In this document: positions 15,478-25,308 of the stretch, in pieces
Numbering within the stretch: the first letter of the stretch is position 1
Layout of the letters: the number at the start of each line of letters is the position of its first letter
Assembly: GCF_024500045.1 (NCBI RefSeq)
Contig: NZ_JTEO01000001.1
Span: 101,904 to 165,903 of the forward strand
Direction: 5' to 3'
Origin: Methanolobus chelungpuianus
GTDB lineage: Archaea; Halobacteriota; Methanosarcinia; Methanosarcinales; Methanosarcinaceae
DNA length: 64,000 nt
Position numbers and translations under genes: made by a program
Notes under the pieces: generated by a model
The model's database searches: none
Told to the model about the DNA's origin: nothing
What the model saw: only the letters and a program-made list of their open reading frames with translations

Positions 15478-18134
15478 GGATAAAACGACTGAAGATAGAG
15501 AATATCAGGAGCTATAAGGAGCTTGATCTCTCCTTCCAGGACGGCGTTACTGTAGTCTCCGGGGTCAATGGGAGTGGTAAGTCCAGCCTCCTGGAGGCCT
15601 GCTTTACCTGCCTTTTCGGAAGCAAGACGCTGGACAAGGACTTTGTAATATCGGATATCATCCGCAAAGGCGCTACAAAAGCTTCCATTACTCTTGAGTT
15701 CGAGCAGAACGGCCATGACTATTCAGTGGAGCAGTTCTTCAGGAACGATCCCGAGAAAGGGCGCGCTTCAAACACCGGTGCTATTCTCAGGAGGGACTCG
15801 GAGATCCTTTTCGACCAGCCTACCCGCACCTATGATGCTATCCGCTCCCTGCTCAGCATGGACGAAGAAGCGTACAGGAACTGCGTTTACATCAGACAGG
15901 GTGAGATCGACGTACTGATAAACTCCAAGCCGAAGGACAGGCAGAAGATGATAGATGACCTGCTGCAGCTTGGAAAACTGGAGGAGTACAGGGAGAGGGC
16001 GTCAAGTGCACGCATAGGGGTCGGGCGCCACCAGAAAGATACTGAGCGCCGTATCAGGGAGGTGGATGCAGCTGTCAGGGCCATAGAGGATTCAAACCCT
16101 GCAGAGAGGCTTGCAGAGTTGCGGACCCTTTCCGGGAACCTCGAGAGGGAGATATTCTCGCTCAATGAGAAGAGAGATCGTGCGCTCTCATTGAAGGAGG
16201 AGACCTTAAAGAAGATAGCGGAGTTCAGGGAACTGGCAGCAAGGAAAACTTCTGTCCAGTCCCAGGTAAAGGAACTTGCCGAGAAGAAGGATCGCGCCTA
16301 CCTGCAGATAGGGTCTGCTGAGAAGAGTATTATCTCCGCAAGGAACGCCCGGGAAGGGATACTGGACAGGATACGGGAAACACGTTCAGGTCATGGCTTT
16401 GAAGATGGTGATCTGGAGGTCATCCTCTCGGGTATAGAGTCCGGCGAGCGCTCTCTGAGGGACCGCATGAGCGGTATCAGCAAGAACAGGGCAGTCCTTG
16501 AGAAGGAACAGTCCAATCTTGCCGAATCCCTGGCAGAGAACAGGAAGCAGCTTGGAGAACTTGAGAGGTCGGTCTCACAGGGAAAGGAAAAATTAGCAGG
16601 CCTGCAGTCAGAAGCAGAGGCAGCACGCGCCAGGATCGTGCAGCTTGAAGAGAAGAGATCCTCTGTTATAGCAAATCTTGAGCCCCTGGGATTGACAGTG
16701 GAAAAACTGGATAATATTGAGGAGATCTTCGACCTTGTCACAGACCAGCAAAAGAATCTCCACGGCAAGGAGAAAGAGCTCACGGTAAAGCTGTCTGAGA
16801 TACAGGAGCGTATGAAAAGGTCCGGGGATCTCCTGAGCAAAGGCAAGTGTCCCACATGCATGCAGGACCTTAAAGGCTCATGCATTGAAGAATCCACAGC
16901 TGCGGATTCACAAAAAGCAAAAGAGCTTCAGGCAGAGATGGCTGCACTGAAGAAGAAGCAGGAAAGCCTGGACTCCAAGCTGGGCCGTGTCAGGGAGGCC
17001 CGAACCTACCGGAACGATATGGAAACAGCCGGCAGGGAGATCAAATCTCTGGAAGACACTATTAAAGGTCTTGAGAAAGTGGGCACAGAATACAGGTCCA
17101 TGATAGCTGACTACGATAAGAGGAAAGAGGATCTGTCTTCCCGAAGGTCTCTTATTGAGGAATCCTCCGGGGGACTACAGGGCCGTATACAGGTGCTTAA
17201 GCAGGAACTTGAGGCAAGTGAAAAAGAGCATGCTACGTCAATGAAACTCATCGAGGCTGCCCGCAAGGTTCGTATGGACCTTCTGGAAAGCGACAGGATA
17301 AGAGCTGACATCTCCCAGACGGAGGAGAGGATCTCCGGCCTGAGGGAAATGATCTCTATCTTTGATTCCCAGATAGCTGAGAAGCAGGAGTCACTCAGGG
17401 AGATCGATTCCAGGAGCGGGGGTTTCGATATCGATAAGCTCCAGTCCCTCCTGAGGGACTACGAAGAAGCGTTCGGGGTCATAAGCTCTGAGATCGAAAG
17501 GCTGCACAAGGAAAGGGAAAGCGTGTCAAAGCAAGCCGGGATGCTTGAAAATGAGCTCAGGCGGCTTGAGGAACAAAAGGCGACCCTTGGCCGGCTGAAC
17601 AACAGGGTGGAATATCTGAATGCCATCTATGCAGATGCCGAGGAGCTCGAGGCGATGTACATGCGCATCCGTTCCCAGTTACGTTCCAATAACATAGGGG
17701 CCCTGGATACTTTCATCAATGAGATATTCGCATTCATGTACACTAACAATGCCTACTCGCATGTCAGGCTTGATGCGGATTATAATCTGACGGTCTTCGA
17801 GAAGGACGGGACCTCCCTTGAGCCCCGGCTTCTCAGCGGAGGAGAGAGGGCCCTGTTCAATCTGGTACTGAGATGTGCAATTTATCGCCTGCTCTCCCTG
17901 GGTGTTGCAGGCAGGCAGGCGGGGCTTCCCCCGCTTATCATGGACGAGCCTACGGTTTTCCTTGACAGGGGGCATGTGAACCAGCTCATCAAGCTGATAG
18001 ACATGATGCGCGATATAGGCGTTGGACAGATCCTTGTGGTCTCACATGATGAATCTCTGATAGACTCCGCAGATCATGTTTTCACTGTAGAGAAGGACCC
18101 GGTGACTAACAGCTCGTCAATCACAGCAAAATAA
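15474..18134 (+). CDS. rad50: DNA double-strand break repair ATPase Rad50
   Basis: 886-residue SMC-like ABC ATPase that tethers DNA ends and controls Mre11. Walker A GVNGSGKSS at about 30-38; two long antiparallel coiled coils; a zinc hook CPTC at about 459-462 through which two molecules dimerise; signature LLSGGERALFNL near 785; Walker B PPLIMDEPTVFLD near 820 and the H-loop LVVSHDE. All catalytic elements are intact and length fits archaeal Rad50 (about 880). Start ATG overlaps the mre11 stop (ATGA), so the pair is co-transcribed and translationally coupled. Confidence 0.98.
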   Translation: MRIKRLKIENIRSYKELDLSFQDGVTVVSGVNGSGKSSLLEACFTCLFGSKTLDKDFVISDIIRKGATKASITLEFEQNGHDYSVEQFFRNDPEKGRASNTGAILRRDSEILFDQPTRTYDAIRSLLSMDEEAYRNCVYIRQGEIDVLINSKPKDRQKMIDDLLQLGKLEEYRERASSARIGVGRHQKDTERRIREVDAAVRAIEDSNPAERLAELRTLSGNLEREIFSLNEKRDRALSLKEETLKKIAEFRELAARKTSVQSQVKELAEKKDRAYLQIGSAEKSIISARNAREGILDRIRETRSGHGFEDGDLEVILSGIESGERSLRDRMSGISKNRAVLEKEQSNLAESLAENRKQLGELERSVSQGKEKLAGLQSEAEAARARIVQLEEKRSSVIANLEPLGLTVEKLDNIEEIFDLVTDQQKNLHGKEKELTVKLSEIQERMKRSGDLLSKGKCPTCMQDLKGSCIEESTAADSQKAKELQAEMAALKKKQESLDSKLGRVREARTYRNDMETAGREIKSLEDTIKGLEKVGTEYRSMIADYDKRKEDLSSRRSLIEESSGGLQGRIQVLKQELEASEKEHATSMKLIEAARKVRMDLLESDRIRADISQTEERISGLREMISIFDSQIAEKQESLREIDSRSGGFDIDKLQSLLRDYEEAFGVISSEIERLHKERESVSKQAGMLENELRRLEEQKATLGRLNNRVEYLNAIYADAEELEAMYMRIRSQLRSNNIGALDTFINEIFAFMYTNNAYSHVRLDADYNLTVFEKDGTSLEPRLLSGGERALFNLVLRCAIYRLLSLGVAGRQAGLPPLIMDEPTVFLDRGHVNQLIKLIDMMRDIGVGQILVVSHDESLIDSADHVFTVEKDPVTNSSSITAK

Positions 18135-18268
18135 TTTGAGTGATAAGGAAAGGCTTATTAACCATCTATATTAAAAAAGCAACCATAAGTTATATTATAC
18201 TATTGTCCATATAATATATCAGTATTTTTGAAACACCTGAGGGACCGAATGGATCTGCGAGGCTTTGC

Positions 18269-19090
18269 ATGAATGAGAACAGAGACTTTATCATTGAGCG
18301 GCTTGAACGCCAGTTGAAGGAAAAGGAAGCGGAACTCGAGGACATCAAGAGCACATTGCGTGATTCTATCCTCCGGGAGATACGCAGTGACCTTAAGAGT
18401 GATTTCGATATCAATAACCGCATTGTCAGCCTTGAGCACAAGATCCAGGCGCTGACCAGTAACCTCAACGGCGTAATGGATGAACTGCTCGACCAGAAGT
18501 CAATGATCCGGTCCCTGAGTGAGCTCTCGATGCCCAGGCAGAGGAAAGAAGAGGTCAAGTCACCAGCGCCCGTGGAGAAGATCGTGGAGAGGCCAGCAGA
18601 GAAAATTGCCGATCGTACGGAACCGAAGCTATACAGGCCTGAACCGGAGCCGGTAGCGGCTCCCCCAAGGGTAAGCCCTCCTCCAAGTGCTCCTATAATC
18701 ACAGCACCGACAAGACAGTTCGTTCCTCCCCAGCCCGCAGTTCCGGCTAACAGGGCCAATGTCTCGGTCCGGTCAACAGAGCAGGCCCGGAACGATTCCC
18801 GTAATGCTGCTGCAAGGCCGGGAAATGTACGCCTGAATATCAGGGAAGTGGCTCCCCAGGCTGAACCCCTGCCTCCTCAAAGGCCGGAGCCCCATTCAGA
18901 GTACATAGTCGCAGAGACTGATGATGAGCGGCAGCTCCGCAAGACCCGTGCTCCACAGCGTAATTCATGTGACTATATAGTTGCTGAGGATGAGAATGCT
19001 GCAAAGCGCAGGCAGGCTGAGACGGAATACGAAACTGTCGAATCACGTGACAACGAAGATGCAGTGGTAACCATTACCCGCAGGAAATAG
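18269..19090 (+). CDS. Coiled-coil, proline-rich protein between rad50 and smc
   Basis: 273 residues, family not recognised. Residues 1-95 form a charged predicted coiled coil (RLERQLKEKEAELEDIKSTL). Residues ~115-215 are rich in Pro, Ala and Arg and look disordered. The C-terminal third has two spaced copies of a short motif (EYIVAETDDER and DYIVAEDENAA) followed by a very acidic then basic end. No signal or membrane segment, so cytoplasmic. It sits 134 bases after rad50 and 25 bases before smc on the same strand, so co-expression with smc-scpAB is likely. A role with chromosome structure is only an inference from position. Confidence 0.8.
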   Translation: MNENRDFIIERLERQLKEKEAELEDIKSTLRDSILREIRSDLKSDFDINNRIVSLEHKIQALTSNLNGVMDELLDQKSMIRSLSELSMPRQRKEEVKSPAPVEKIVERPAEKIADRTEPKLYRPEPEPVAAPPRVSPPPSAPIITAPTRQFVPPQPAVPANRANVSVRSTEQARNDSRNAAARPGNVRLNIREVAPQAEPLPPQRPEPHSEYIVAETDDERQLRKTRAPQRNSCDYIVAEDENAAKRRQAETEYETVESRDNEDAVVTITRRK

Positions 19091-19115
19091 TCCTTTGTAA
19101 AGAAAGGGGAATCAC

Positions 19116-22100
19116 GTGCATATTAAGGAAATTGAGTTCATAAACTTCAAGTCCTTCGGAAAAAAGGTCAGGATCCCTTTCTACGAAGGTTTTACCACCA
19201 TATCAGGGCCAAACGGCAGTGGTAAATCCAATATAATAGATGGCATCCTCTTTGTGCTGGGACTCTCAAGCTCACGCACAATGAGGGCCGAGAAGCTGAC
19301 GGATCTTATATACAACGGCGACAGTGCAAAAAAACCGGATTTTGCCCAGGTCACTATCAAGTTCGATAATTCTGACCATAAGATGCCTGTGGCAAGTGAT
19401 GAGATCTCTATCACTAGGAAGATACGCGAGACAGATACGGGCTACTATAGCTATTTCTATTTTAACGGCAAGGCTGTGAGCCTCACAGATATCCATACCC
19501 AGCTGGCAAAGGCCGGGGTTACTCCCGAAGGCTACAATGTCGTGATGCAGGGTGACGTCACCCGTATTATCAATATGACGCCGGTGGAAAGGCGCAAGGT
19601 CATTGATGAGATCGCGGGTGTTGCTGAGTTCGACAGCAAGAAGGAAAGGGCCCTGAACGAGCTTGAGATCGTGCGTGAAAGGGTTGAGCGTGTTGATATC
19701 ATCATAGAGGAGGTCGGCCAGCAGCTTGGTAAGCTCAAGGAGGAGCGCGATCAGGCACTCAAATACCAGTCCCTCAAGGCAGAGAAGATGAAGTTCGAAG
19801 GTTTCGTTCTCCTTGCCAAGCTCAAGGATGCAAGAACTGAGCTTAGTTCGGTCACTGCTGATATCGAAGCCAAGGAAGGCGTGCTTGAAAATCTATCCGC
19901 TGCGCTTGCAGAGAGGCAAAGCAAGGTGGAAGAGCTTGAAAAAGCCCTGGACGAGCTGACCTCCTCCATCCAGAAGACAGGTGAGGACGAGCAGATCCAG
20001 ATTAAGAAGGAGATCGAAGGGATAAGGGGAGAGATGTCCCGCTGCAGGGACAGCATCGAGCTTGCAGACAACGAAGTGGAGGACATCGAAGCCAGGCGAA
20101 GGAAGACCTTTGTGGAGATCGATGAGCTCAAAGGCAAGCTTCAGACGCTGGACTCTAAGATATCAGAGGAATCCGAACGTAAGGACACTATCCAGGCCGA
20201 GATGTCCGAGCGCAGGACCCAGCGGATGATACTCCAGAGCAAGATCGCGGATGTGGATGCCAAGTTCGCACAGACACGGGATGAGATCTCCACTCTAAGA
20301 TCGCAGCTGGAAACAGCGAAAAACGGGAAGAACGAGCTGATGCGCAGTGAGGACCGCCTGCTGGACTCCCTCAGAAGGAAATCCGCTGAAGTGCGTGATA
20401 TCGAAAGTGAGATCGAGGACGCAAGATCGAAATCGCAGTCCTCCGAAAGTGACACCCTTTCGGTACAGTATGATATTGACAAGCTCAACGAGAAGATCGA
20501 CTCCCTCACGAGGGACATTGACGATCTTGAGCGCAACCGCGCCCAGATACAGTCCGTGATAAAGGACCTTGAGGCCGAGCTGCGCAACTACGAGAAGGAC
20601 TACGCCCGCATCGAGGTGCGTGTCAGGGGTGCCGAAGACCATAGCAGCTACTCAAAGGCTGTTGAGATGGTGATGAATGAGAAGAAGCACCATGGACTTC
20701 CGGGGATATATGGCACCATCGCAGAGCTTGGAAGCGTGGACCAGAAGTACTCCGCCGCCCTTGAGATAGCCGCAGGCGGCAAGATGCAGGCCGTGGTCGT
20801 TGAGAACGATGAGGACGCTGCAAGAGCCATTGATTATCTCAAGCAGAGGCAGGGCGGCAGGGCAACATTCCTTCCCCTGAACAAGATGGAGCAGCGCAGG
20901 CCCTATAAGGACCTCTCCGACAGGCAGGGTGTTGTTGGTTATGCCATAGATCTCATTGATTTTGACCCTAAGTTCGAGTCTGCCTTCTGGTACGTTTTCA
21001 GGGACACTCTGATCGTCGACACACTGACCAATGCCCGCCGCCTGATGGGTGGCCTGAGGATGGTGACCCTGGAAGGCGACATGGTGGAGAAGAGCGGCGC
21101 AATGGTTGGAGGCTCCAAGCAGCAGCGCTCCGGTCTTTCGTTCGCGGCTTCTGAGAAGGATAAGCTTGTGAAACTTGCCGAGAAGATAACTGAGTTCGAT
21201 TCAAGGCGCAGTACTGCTATCAAGAAACTGGACCAGATCGAAGGGCACATCTCCCAGGTCAACCGTGAGATCAACGAACATGACAAGGAGATATCCAAGA
21301 AGGAGATGCACATCGAAGAGATAGCAGGAAGGGGTGAGCGCCTCACCCAGCTTATCGAATCCAAGAATGCCGAACTTGCGGCTATTGAAGAATCCCGTAA
21401 GCAGCTCAGGGAGGAAATGGAAAGGATAGTCTCTGACAAGGAGGAGAAGGGCCTGGCTGTGGAATCACTGGAAAGGGATATCGCCGTGCTTGAAGAAAAG
21501 CTTGCCGGCTCCCAGGTTCCTGAACTTAACCGCCAGGCAGAGCAGCTGGATGAGGAGATCAGGCGCCTTGACAACAGGGTACGTGATATTGAATCCGATA
21601 TAAATGCGCTTAAACTCGACAGGGACTATTCCAACTCCAAAATGGAAGAGAACAGGGAGCTTATCAGGACAATGGAGGAGAAGAAATCCTCCCATAAGCA
21701 GCGTGTAAAGGAGCTTAAGGACCAGATAGAGGAGCTCGAGAAGTCCCTACTTGAGAAAAAGCAGCGTGAAGAAGAGCTTGCCGGAAAGCTGAAGGAACTG
21801 CAGCAGCAGCGTGCCAACCTCCACGAGGAGCACATAGCTGCTAGGAAGCAGCTGGATGCGACCAGGTCCAAATATGATGAGGCCCAGCGTCACAAAATGG
21901 CACTGGAAGCCACGAAAATTGCCCTGGATGAGCAGGTGGGCGAGCTGGGTGAGGAGCTGCAGAGGCGTGGTATCGAGGATACCGATGAAGTTCCCAATTA
22001 CGAGACCGTGCGTACAAGGATAGCTTCCATAGAAAAGGCCATGGAGAGGCTTGAGCCGGTCAACATGAGGGCCATTGACGAGTACGATGAGGTGGAACTG

Positions 22101-22640
22101 CGGCTCAACGAGCTTGTCACAAGGCGTGACACCCTTTCCCGGGAAAGGGAGCAGATACTTGAAAGGATCCAGCAGTATGAGCAGCTTAAGAAAGATACTT
22201 TCATGACGACATTCCACGGGATCAACGGACCTTTCAAGGAGATATTCAACGAGCTTTCCGATGGTTCAGGGGAGCTTGTCCTTGATAGTTACGATGACCC
22301 CTTCTCCGGCGGGCTCACTCTGAAGGCGCAACCCCGGGAGAAGACCCTGCAGCGCCTGGAGGCTATGTCCGGAGGAGAAAAGAGTCTCACTGCCCTGGCA
22401 TTCGTGTTCGCTATCCAGCAGTACCGTCCTGCCCCGTTCTATGCATTCGATGAAATAGACATGTTCCTTGACGGTTCCAATGCAGGAAAAGTTGCCCAGC
22501 GTGTCAAAAAGGCCGTGGAAAATGCCCAATTCATTGTGGTCTCCCTGAGGAAACCCATGATAGAGGCTGCCGAAAGGACAATAGGAGTGGCCATGCAGGA
22601 AAACAATATTACAAGCATCACAGGGGTGAAATTGCGTTGA
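19116..22640 (+). CDS. smc: Chromosome segregation protein SMC
   Basis: 1174-residue condensin ATPase that folds and segregates the chromosome with ScpA/ScpB. Walker A GPNGSGKSN at 31-39; coiled coil; hinge at about 525-665 (PGIYGTIAELGSVDQKY ... GAMVGGSK); second coiled coil; signature LEAMSGGEKSLTALAF near 1080 and Walker B PFYAFDEIDMFLD near 1107. Length is normal. Start is GTG behind AAGGGGA with good spacing. The stop overlaps the scpA start by four bases. The same strand carries mre11-rad50 just upstream, so two SMC-family ATPases are neighbours. Confidence 0.98.
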   Translation: MHIKEIEFINFKSFGKKVRIPFYEGFTTISGPNGSGKSNIIDGILFVLGLSSSRTMRAEKLTDLIYNGDSAKKPDFAQVTIKFDNSDHKMPVASDEISITRKIRETDTGYYSYFYFNGKAVSLTDIHTQLAKAGVTPEGYNVVMQGDVTRIINMTPVERRKVIDEIAGVAEFDSKKERALNELEIVRERVERVDIIIEEVGQQLGKLKEERDQALKYQSLKAEKMKFEGFVLLAKLKDARTELSSVTADIEAKEGVLENLSAALAERQSKVEELEKALDELTSSIQKTGEDEQIQIKKEIEGIRGEMSRCRDSIELADNEVEDIEARRRKTFVEIDELKGKLQTLDSKISEESERKDTIQAEMSERRTQRMILQSKIADVDAKFAQTRDEISTLRSQLETAKNGKNELMRSEDRLLDSLRRKSAEVRDIESEIEDARSKSQSSESDTLSVQYDIDKLNEKIDSLTRDIDDLERNRAQIQSVIKDLEAELRNYEKDYARIEVRVRGAEDHSSYSKAVEMVMNEKKHHGLPGIYGTIAELGSVDQKYSAALEIAAGGKMQAVVVENDEDAARAIDYLKQRQGGRATFLPLNKMEQRRPYKDLSDRQGVVGYAIDLIDFDPKFESAFWYVFRDTLIVDTLTNARRLMGGLRMVTLEGDMVEKSGAMVGGSKQQRSGLSFAASEKDKLVKLAEKITEFDSRRSTAIKKLDQIEGHISQVNREINEHDKEISKKEMHIEEIAGRGERLTQLIESKNAELAAIEESRKQLREEMERIVSDKEEKGLAVESLERDIAVLEEKLAGSQVPELNRQAEQLDEEIRRLDNRVRDIESDINALKLDRDYSNSKMEENRELIRTMEEKKSSHKQRVKELKDQIEELEKSLLEKKQREEELAGKLKELQQQRANLHEEHIAARKQLDATRSKYDEAQRHKMALEATKIALDEQVGELGEELQRRGIEDTDEVPNYETVRTRIASIEKAMERLEPVNMRAIDEYDEVELRLNELVTRRDTLSREREQILERIQQYEQLKKDTFMTTFHGINGPFKEIFNELSDGSGELVLDSYDDPFSGGLTLKAQPREKTLQRLEAMSGGEKSLTALAFVFAIQQYRPAPFYAFDEIDMFLDGSNAGKVAQRVKKAVENAQFIVVSLRKPMIEAAERTIGVAMQENNITSITGVKLR

Positions 22641-23476
22641 GCGAACTTATTGAGGATATAGATCCGGATATAGGTATCCCTCTGGATACAATTCAGCCGA
22701 TGGAGTCTGTCCTGCCGGGATTCATAGACCCTGAATTTATGGAAACTCTCAGGGGACTGGGCGTTGACAGTTCCCGGATAGAGTTCTCGGAGGATGTGCT
22801 CAGCGAGCCTGTGGAGATACTGGTCAATCTTGCTAAGAACGGGGATATCAATCCTTGGGATATCGATATAGTTAATGTGACTGACATATTCCTCGAGCGT
22901 ATAGAGCAAATGCAGATGATGGACCTGCGCATCTCGGGCAGGACACTGCTGTATGCCTCTATTCTCCTGAGGATGAAGTCCACAGGTATTATCCAGGAGG
23001 AACAGGAGGACTATGGGTTCGAAGATTTAGGGGATGACCTTGACTTCTATGATGTGGATGATTATCCCGTGCCAAAACTTCCCATCCGCCGCCAGGCAGC
23101 ACGCCCGGTAACCCTACAGGAGCTTATACTTGAGCTTCAGAAAGCTGAAAAGGTGGAGACCCGAAGGAAAGACCGCAGCATCCGCAGGAGACTTGAGGAA
23201 CGCTCTGCCGTAACCACTGATGAGGTGCTGGGTATCGCCCACGAAGAGGACATCCTGGGACGTGTCAAAAGCCTCGGGGAGAAGCTCAGACATGAGCTTG
23301 AGAGCCAGGAGTTCGTGAAGCTCTCCGATCTCCTGGGCGAGGACCGATCCGAGAACATAATGACCTATGTGTCCCTGCTTTTTCTTGCAACCGAGAAGAA
23401 GATATGGCTTACGCAGAGGGAACTCTTTGGCGAGCTGTACGTGTATCCTTTCAGTGGAGGCACTGAGGCAGTATAA
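22637..23476 (+). CDS. scpA: Segregation and condensation protein A (kleisin)
   Basis: 279-residue kleisin that bridges the SMC heads. The family core is visible at about 52-130: VEILVNLAKNGDINPWDIDIVNVTDIFLERI and RISGRTLLYASILLRMKS. The C-terminal winged-helix part lies at about 220-279 (EFVKLSDLLG ... LFLATEKKIWLTQRELFGELYV). The N-terminal ~45 residues are an acidic extension not needed for the family fold. TTG start, four-base overlap with smc and an AGGGGTGA site, so translation is coupled to smc. Length is typical of archaeal ScpA. Confidence 0.93.
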   Translation: MSELIEDIDPDIGIPLDTIQPMESVLPGFIDPEFMETLRGLGVDSSRIEFSEDVLSEPVEILVNLAKNGDINPWDIDIVNVTDIFLERIEQMQMMDLRISGRTLLYASILLRMKSTGIIQEEQEDYGFEDLGDDLDFYDVDDYPVPKLPIRRQAARPVTLQELILELQKAEKVETRRKDRSIRRRLEERSAVTTDEVLGIAHEEDILGRVKSLGEKLRHELESQEFVKLSDLLGEDRSENIMTYVSLLFLATEKKIWLTQRELFGELYVYPFSGGTEAV

Positions 23477-23493
23477 AGAGGTGCACTGCAAGA

Positions 23494-24597
23494 ATGAGTG
23501 ACAGGGAAGCAATCGAGGCGGCTCTTTTTGCTGCCGGTTCGGCTATTGATGCTGCAACACTGGCAAGACTGATCAACAAGCCCAAAAAGCAGGTCGTTCC
23601 AATAGTCAGGAGCCTGATCGATGATTATGCGGCACGCGAAAGTGGTATCGAGATACTCGATATTGGAGAACGCTACGTGATGCAGGTAAAACCGGCCTAC
23701 ACGGATATAGTGCGTCCATTCGCGCCCAAGGAGTTGAGCGCCCCGATGCTGCGCACCCTTTCCATGATAGCGTATCACCAGCCTATTGTCCAGTCGGACC
23801 TGATAGACCAGCGGGGTAACTCCGCTTACGATCACATACGTGAGCTTAAGGAGAGAGGGCTCATCGAGGCAGTTCCCCACGGCAGGACCAAATTGCTGAA
23901 AACGGCTCCCCTGTTTGCGGATTATTTCGGGCTTGAGTCCAATGACCCTGAGCTTATCAAAAAGAAGATCGTGGAGCTTTCCAGACAGCAGAGCGGACAG
24001 AGCGGTCTCAACAAATGGCTTGGGCGCAGGTTCGTAGGAGTCACTCCCATGTACGAGTCCCTTATGGAGATGTGCGGCATCCGTGAATACCGGGTCATCA
24101 ATGCCTACGATCCCACGGAAGAGGAACTGGAGGAGCTTGCCGATATCTACAAGCTTGTGGTCTCCAGGGGCTACAGGGAGCGCGTCAGCAGGTACTATGA
24201 CGGCGAGATCATAGAAGTGGGCTCCACGACATTCAGCGACCTGACAGAAGCCATGAAGGCCCTGGAAAATGTTTCCGATCCTGAGAAAGTGAGGGAAAGT
24301 ATCGTTCTTATAGAGGACCTTGAGGAAAGGTATGTTTCAAAGGCCCTTGTTTTCAGTAAAAAGGTCAAGCCCGCAACCGAGATGGTCGCCCGTATCGTGA
24401 AGGACCTGAGGCTCGGGGTATCATCGGAGGGTATAGTGATAGCTCCTGATTACGGCCTGTCGGGCGGAGGCATCAATGTGAGTGAGGGAGCCGATATACT
24501 TGTCCCGACACACAGGAATCTGGACGGCAGCCTTATTGAGCGTGTGTGCAGCAAATATGACTCTGTTCTTGGAGGCCTCAAAAAACTTGAAGGGTGA
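23494..24597 (+). CDS. scpB: Segregation and condensation protein B with long C-terminal extension
   Basis: 367 residues. Residues 1-175 are ScpB: tandem winged helices beginning REAIEAALFAAGSAIDAATLARLI, then MLRTLSMIAYHQPIVQSDLIDQRG and IRELKERGLIEAVPHGRTKLL, ending LFADYFGL. ScpB binds ScpA and SMC in the condensin complex. About 190 further residues follow (from about residue 177), not part of usual ScpB (about 170-200): a helical stretch with NKWLGRRFVGVTPMYES, a VRESIVLIEDLEERYVSKALVF segment, and a C-terminal part with DYGLSGGGINVSEGADILVPTH. I do not recognise that part. Start ATG follows AGAGGTG, 17 bases after scpA. Confidence 0.88.
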   Translation: MSDREAIEAALFAAGSAIDAATLARLINKPKKQVVPIVRSLIDDYAARESGIEILDIGERYVMQVKPAYTDIVRPFAPKELSAPMLRTLSMIAYHQPIVQSDLIDQRGNSAYDHIRELKERGLIEAVPHGRTKLLKTAPLFADYFGLESNDPELIKKKIVELSRQQSGQSGLNKWLGRRFVGVTPMYESLMEMCGIREYRVINAYDPTEEELEELADIYKLVVSRGYRERVSRYYDGEIIEVGSTTFSDLTEAMKALENVSDPEKVRESIVLIEDLEERYVSKALVFSKKVKPATEMVARIVKDLRLGVSSEGIVIAPDYGLSGGGINVSEGADILVPTHRNLDGSLIERVCSKYDSVLGGLKKLEG

Positions 24598-24746
24598 ATA
24601 CTTTATATAGGATGTTGTCCTGTCTATGCATAGGTGGGTCATGCATCAGTTAAATGCATTTATTTAAAAAGATATATAAACAAGAGGGTATAAGTTTATA
24701 TATTGAATCGCTGAATATAACTCCGCTTTAAATACGAGGATATACC

Positions 24747-25298
24747 ATGTCAGATTATAACATCAAGATCGAAAATGTAGTAGCGTCTACAAAGCTTGCA
24801 GAAGAGTTCGACCTTACCAAGATCGAGGCCGAATTCGAGGGTGCAGAGTACAATAAGCAGAAATTTCCCGGCCTCGTTTACAGGGTTTCCGACCCGAAGG
24901 CTGCATTCTTGGTGTTCACATCTGGAAAAGTGGTATGCACAGGCGCGAAGAATGTAGATGATGTCCATACCGTTATCGGCAACATGGCCAAAAAGCTCAA
25001 CGCGATCGGCATCAAGACCATCGAGAAACCTGAGATAACCGTGCAGAACATAGTCGCTTCAGCAGACCTGCAGGCAGTCCTTAACCTGAATGCAATAGCT
25101 ATCGGTCTTGGTCTTGAGAACATCGAGTATGAGCCCGAGCAGTTCCCGGGGCTTGTGTACCGCATCGAAGACCCCAAGGTAGTAGTGCTCATCTTCAGCT
25201 CGGGCAAGCTGGTGGTCACCGGCGGCAAGTCCCCTGAGAACTGTGAGCAGGGTGTTGAGGTCGTAAGGCAGCAGCTTGACAGCATGGGTCTCCTCTAA
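24747..25298 (+). CDS. tbp: TATA-box-binding protein
   Basis: 183-residue general transcription factor that binds TATA boxes and recruits TFB and RNA polymerase. Two imperfect direct repeats are plain: [16 protein letters not shown]...[29 protein letters not shown] in the first half and [16 protein letters not shown]...[29 protein letters not shown] in the second. The DNA-contacting Phe residues and the FPGLVYR loops are conserved. Length is typical for archaea. The ATG at 24747 lies behind GAGGATATACC, and the upstream 150 bases contain several TATA-like runs (for example ATATATAAA and TTATATAT). It is followed closely by a glycosyltransferase gene. Confidence 0.98.
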   Translation: MSDYNIKIENVVASTKLAEEFDLTKIEAEFEGAEYNKQKFPGLVYRVSDPKAAFLVFTSGKVVCTGAKNVDDVHTVIGNMAKKLNAIGIKTIEKPEITVQNIVASADLQAVLNLNAIAIGLGLENIEYEPEQFPGLVYRIEDPKVVVLIFSSGKLVVTGGKSPENCEQGVEVVRQQLDSMGLL

Positions 25299-25308
25299 GC
25301 GGACAAGT

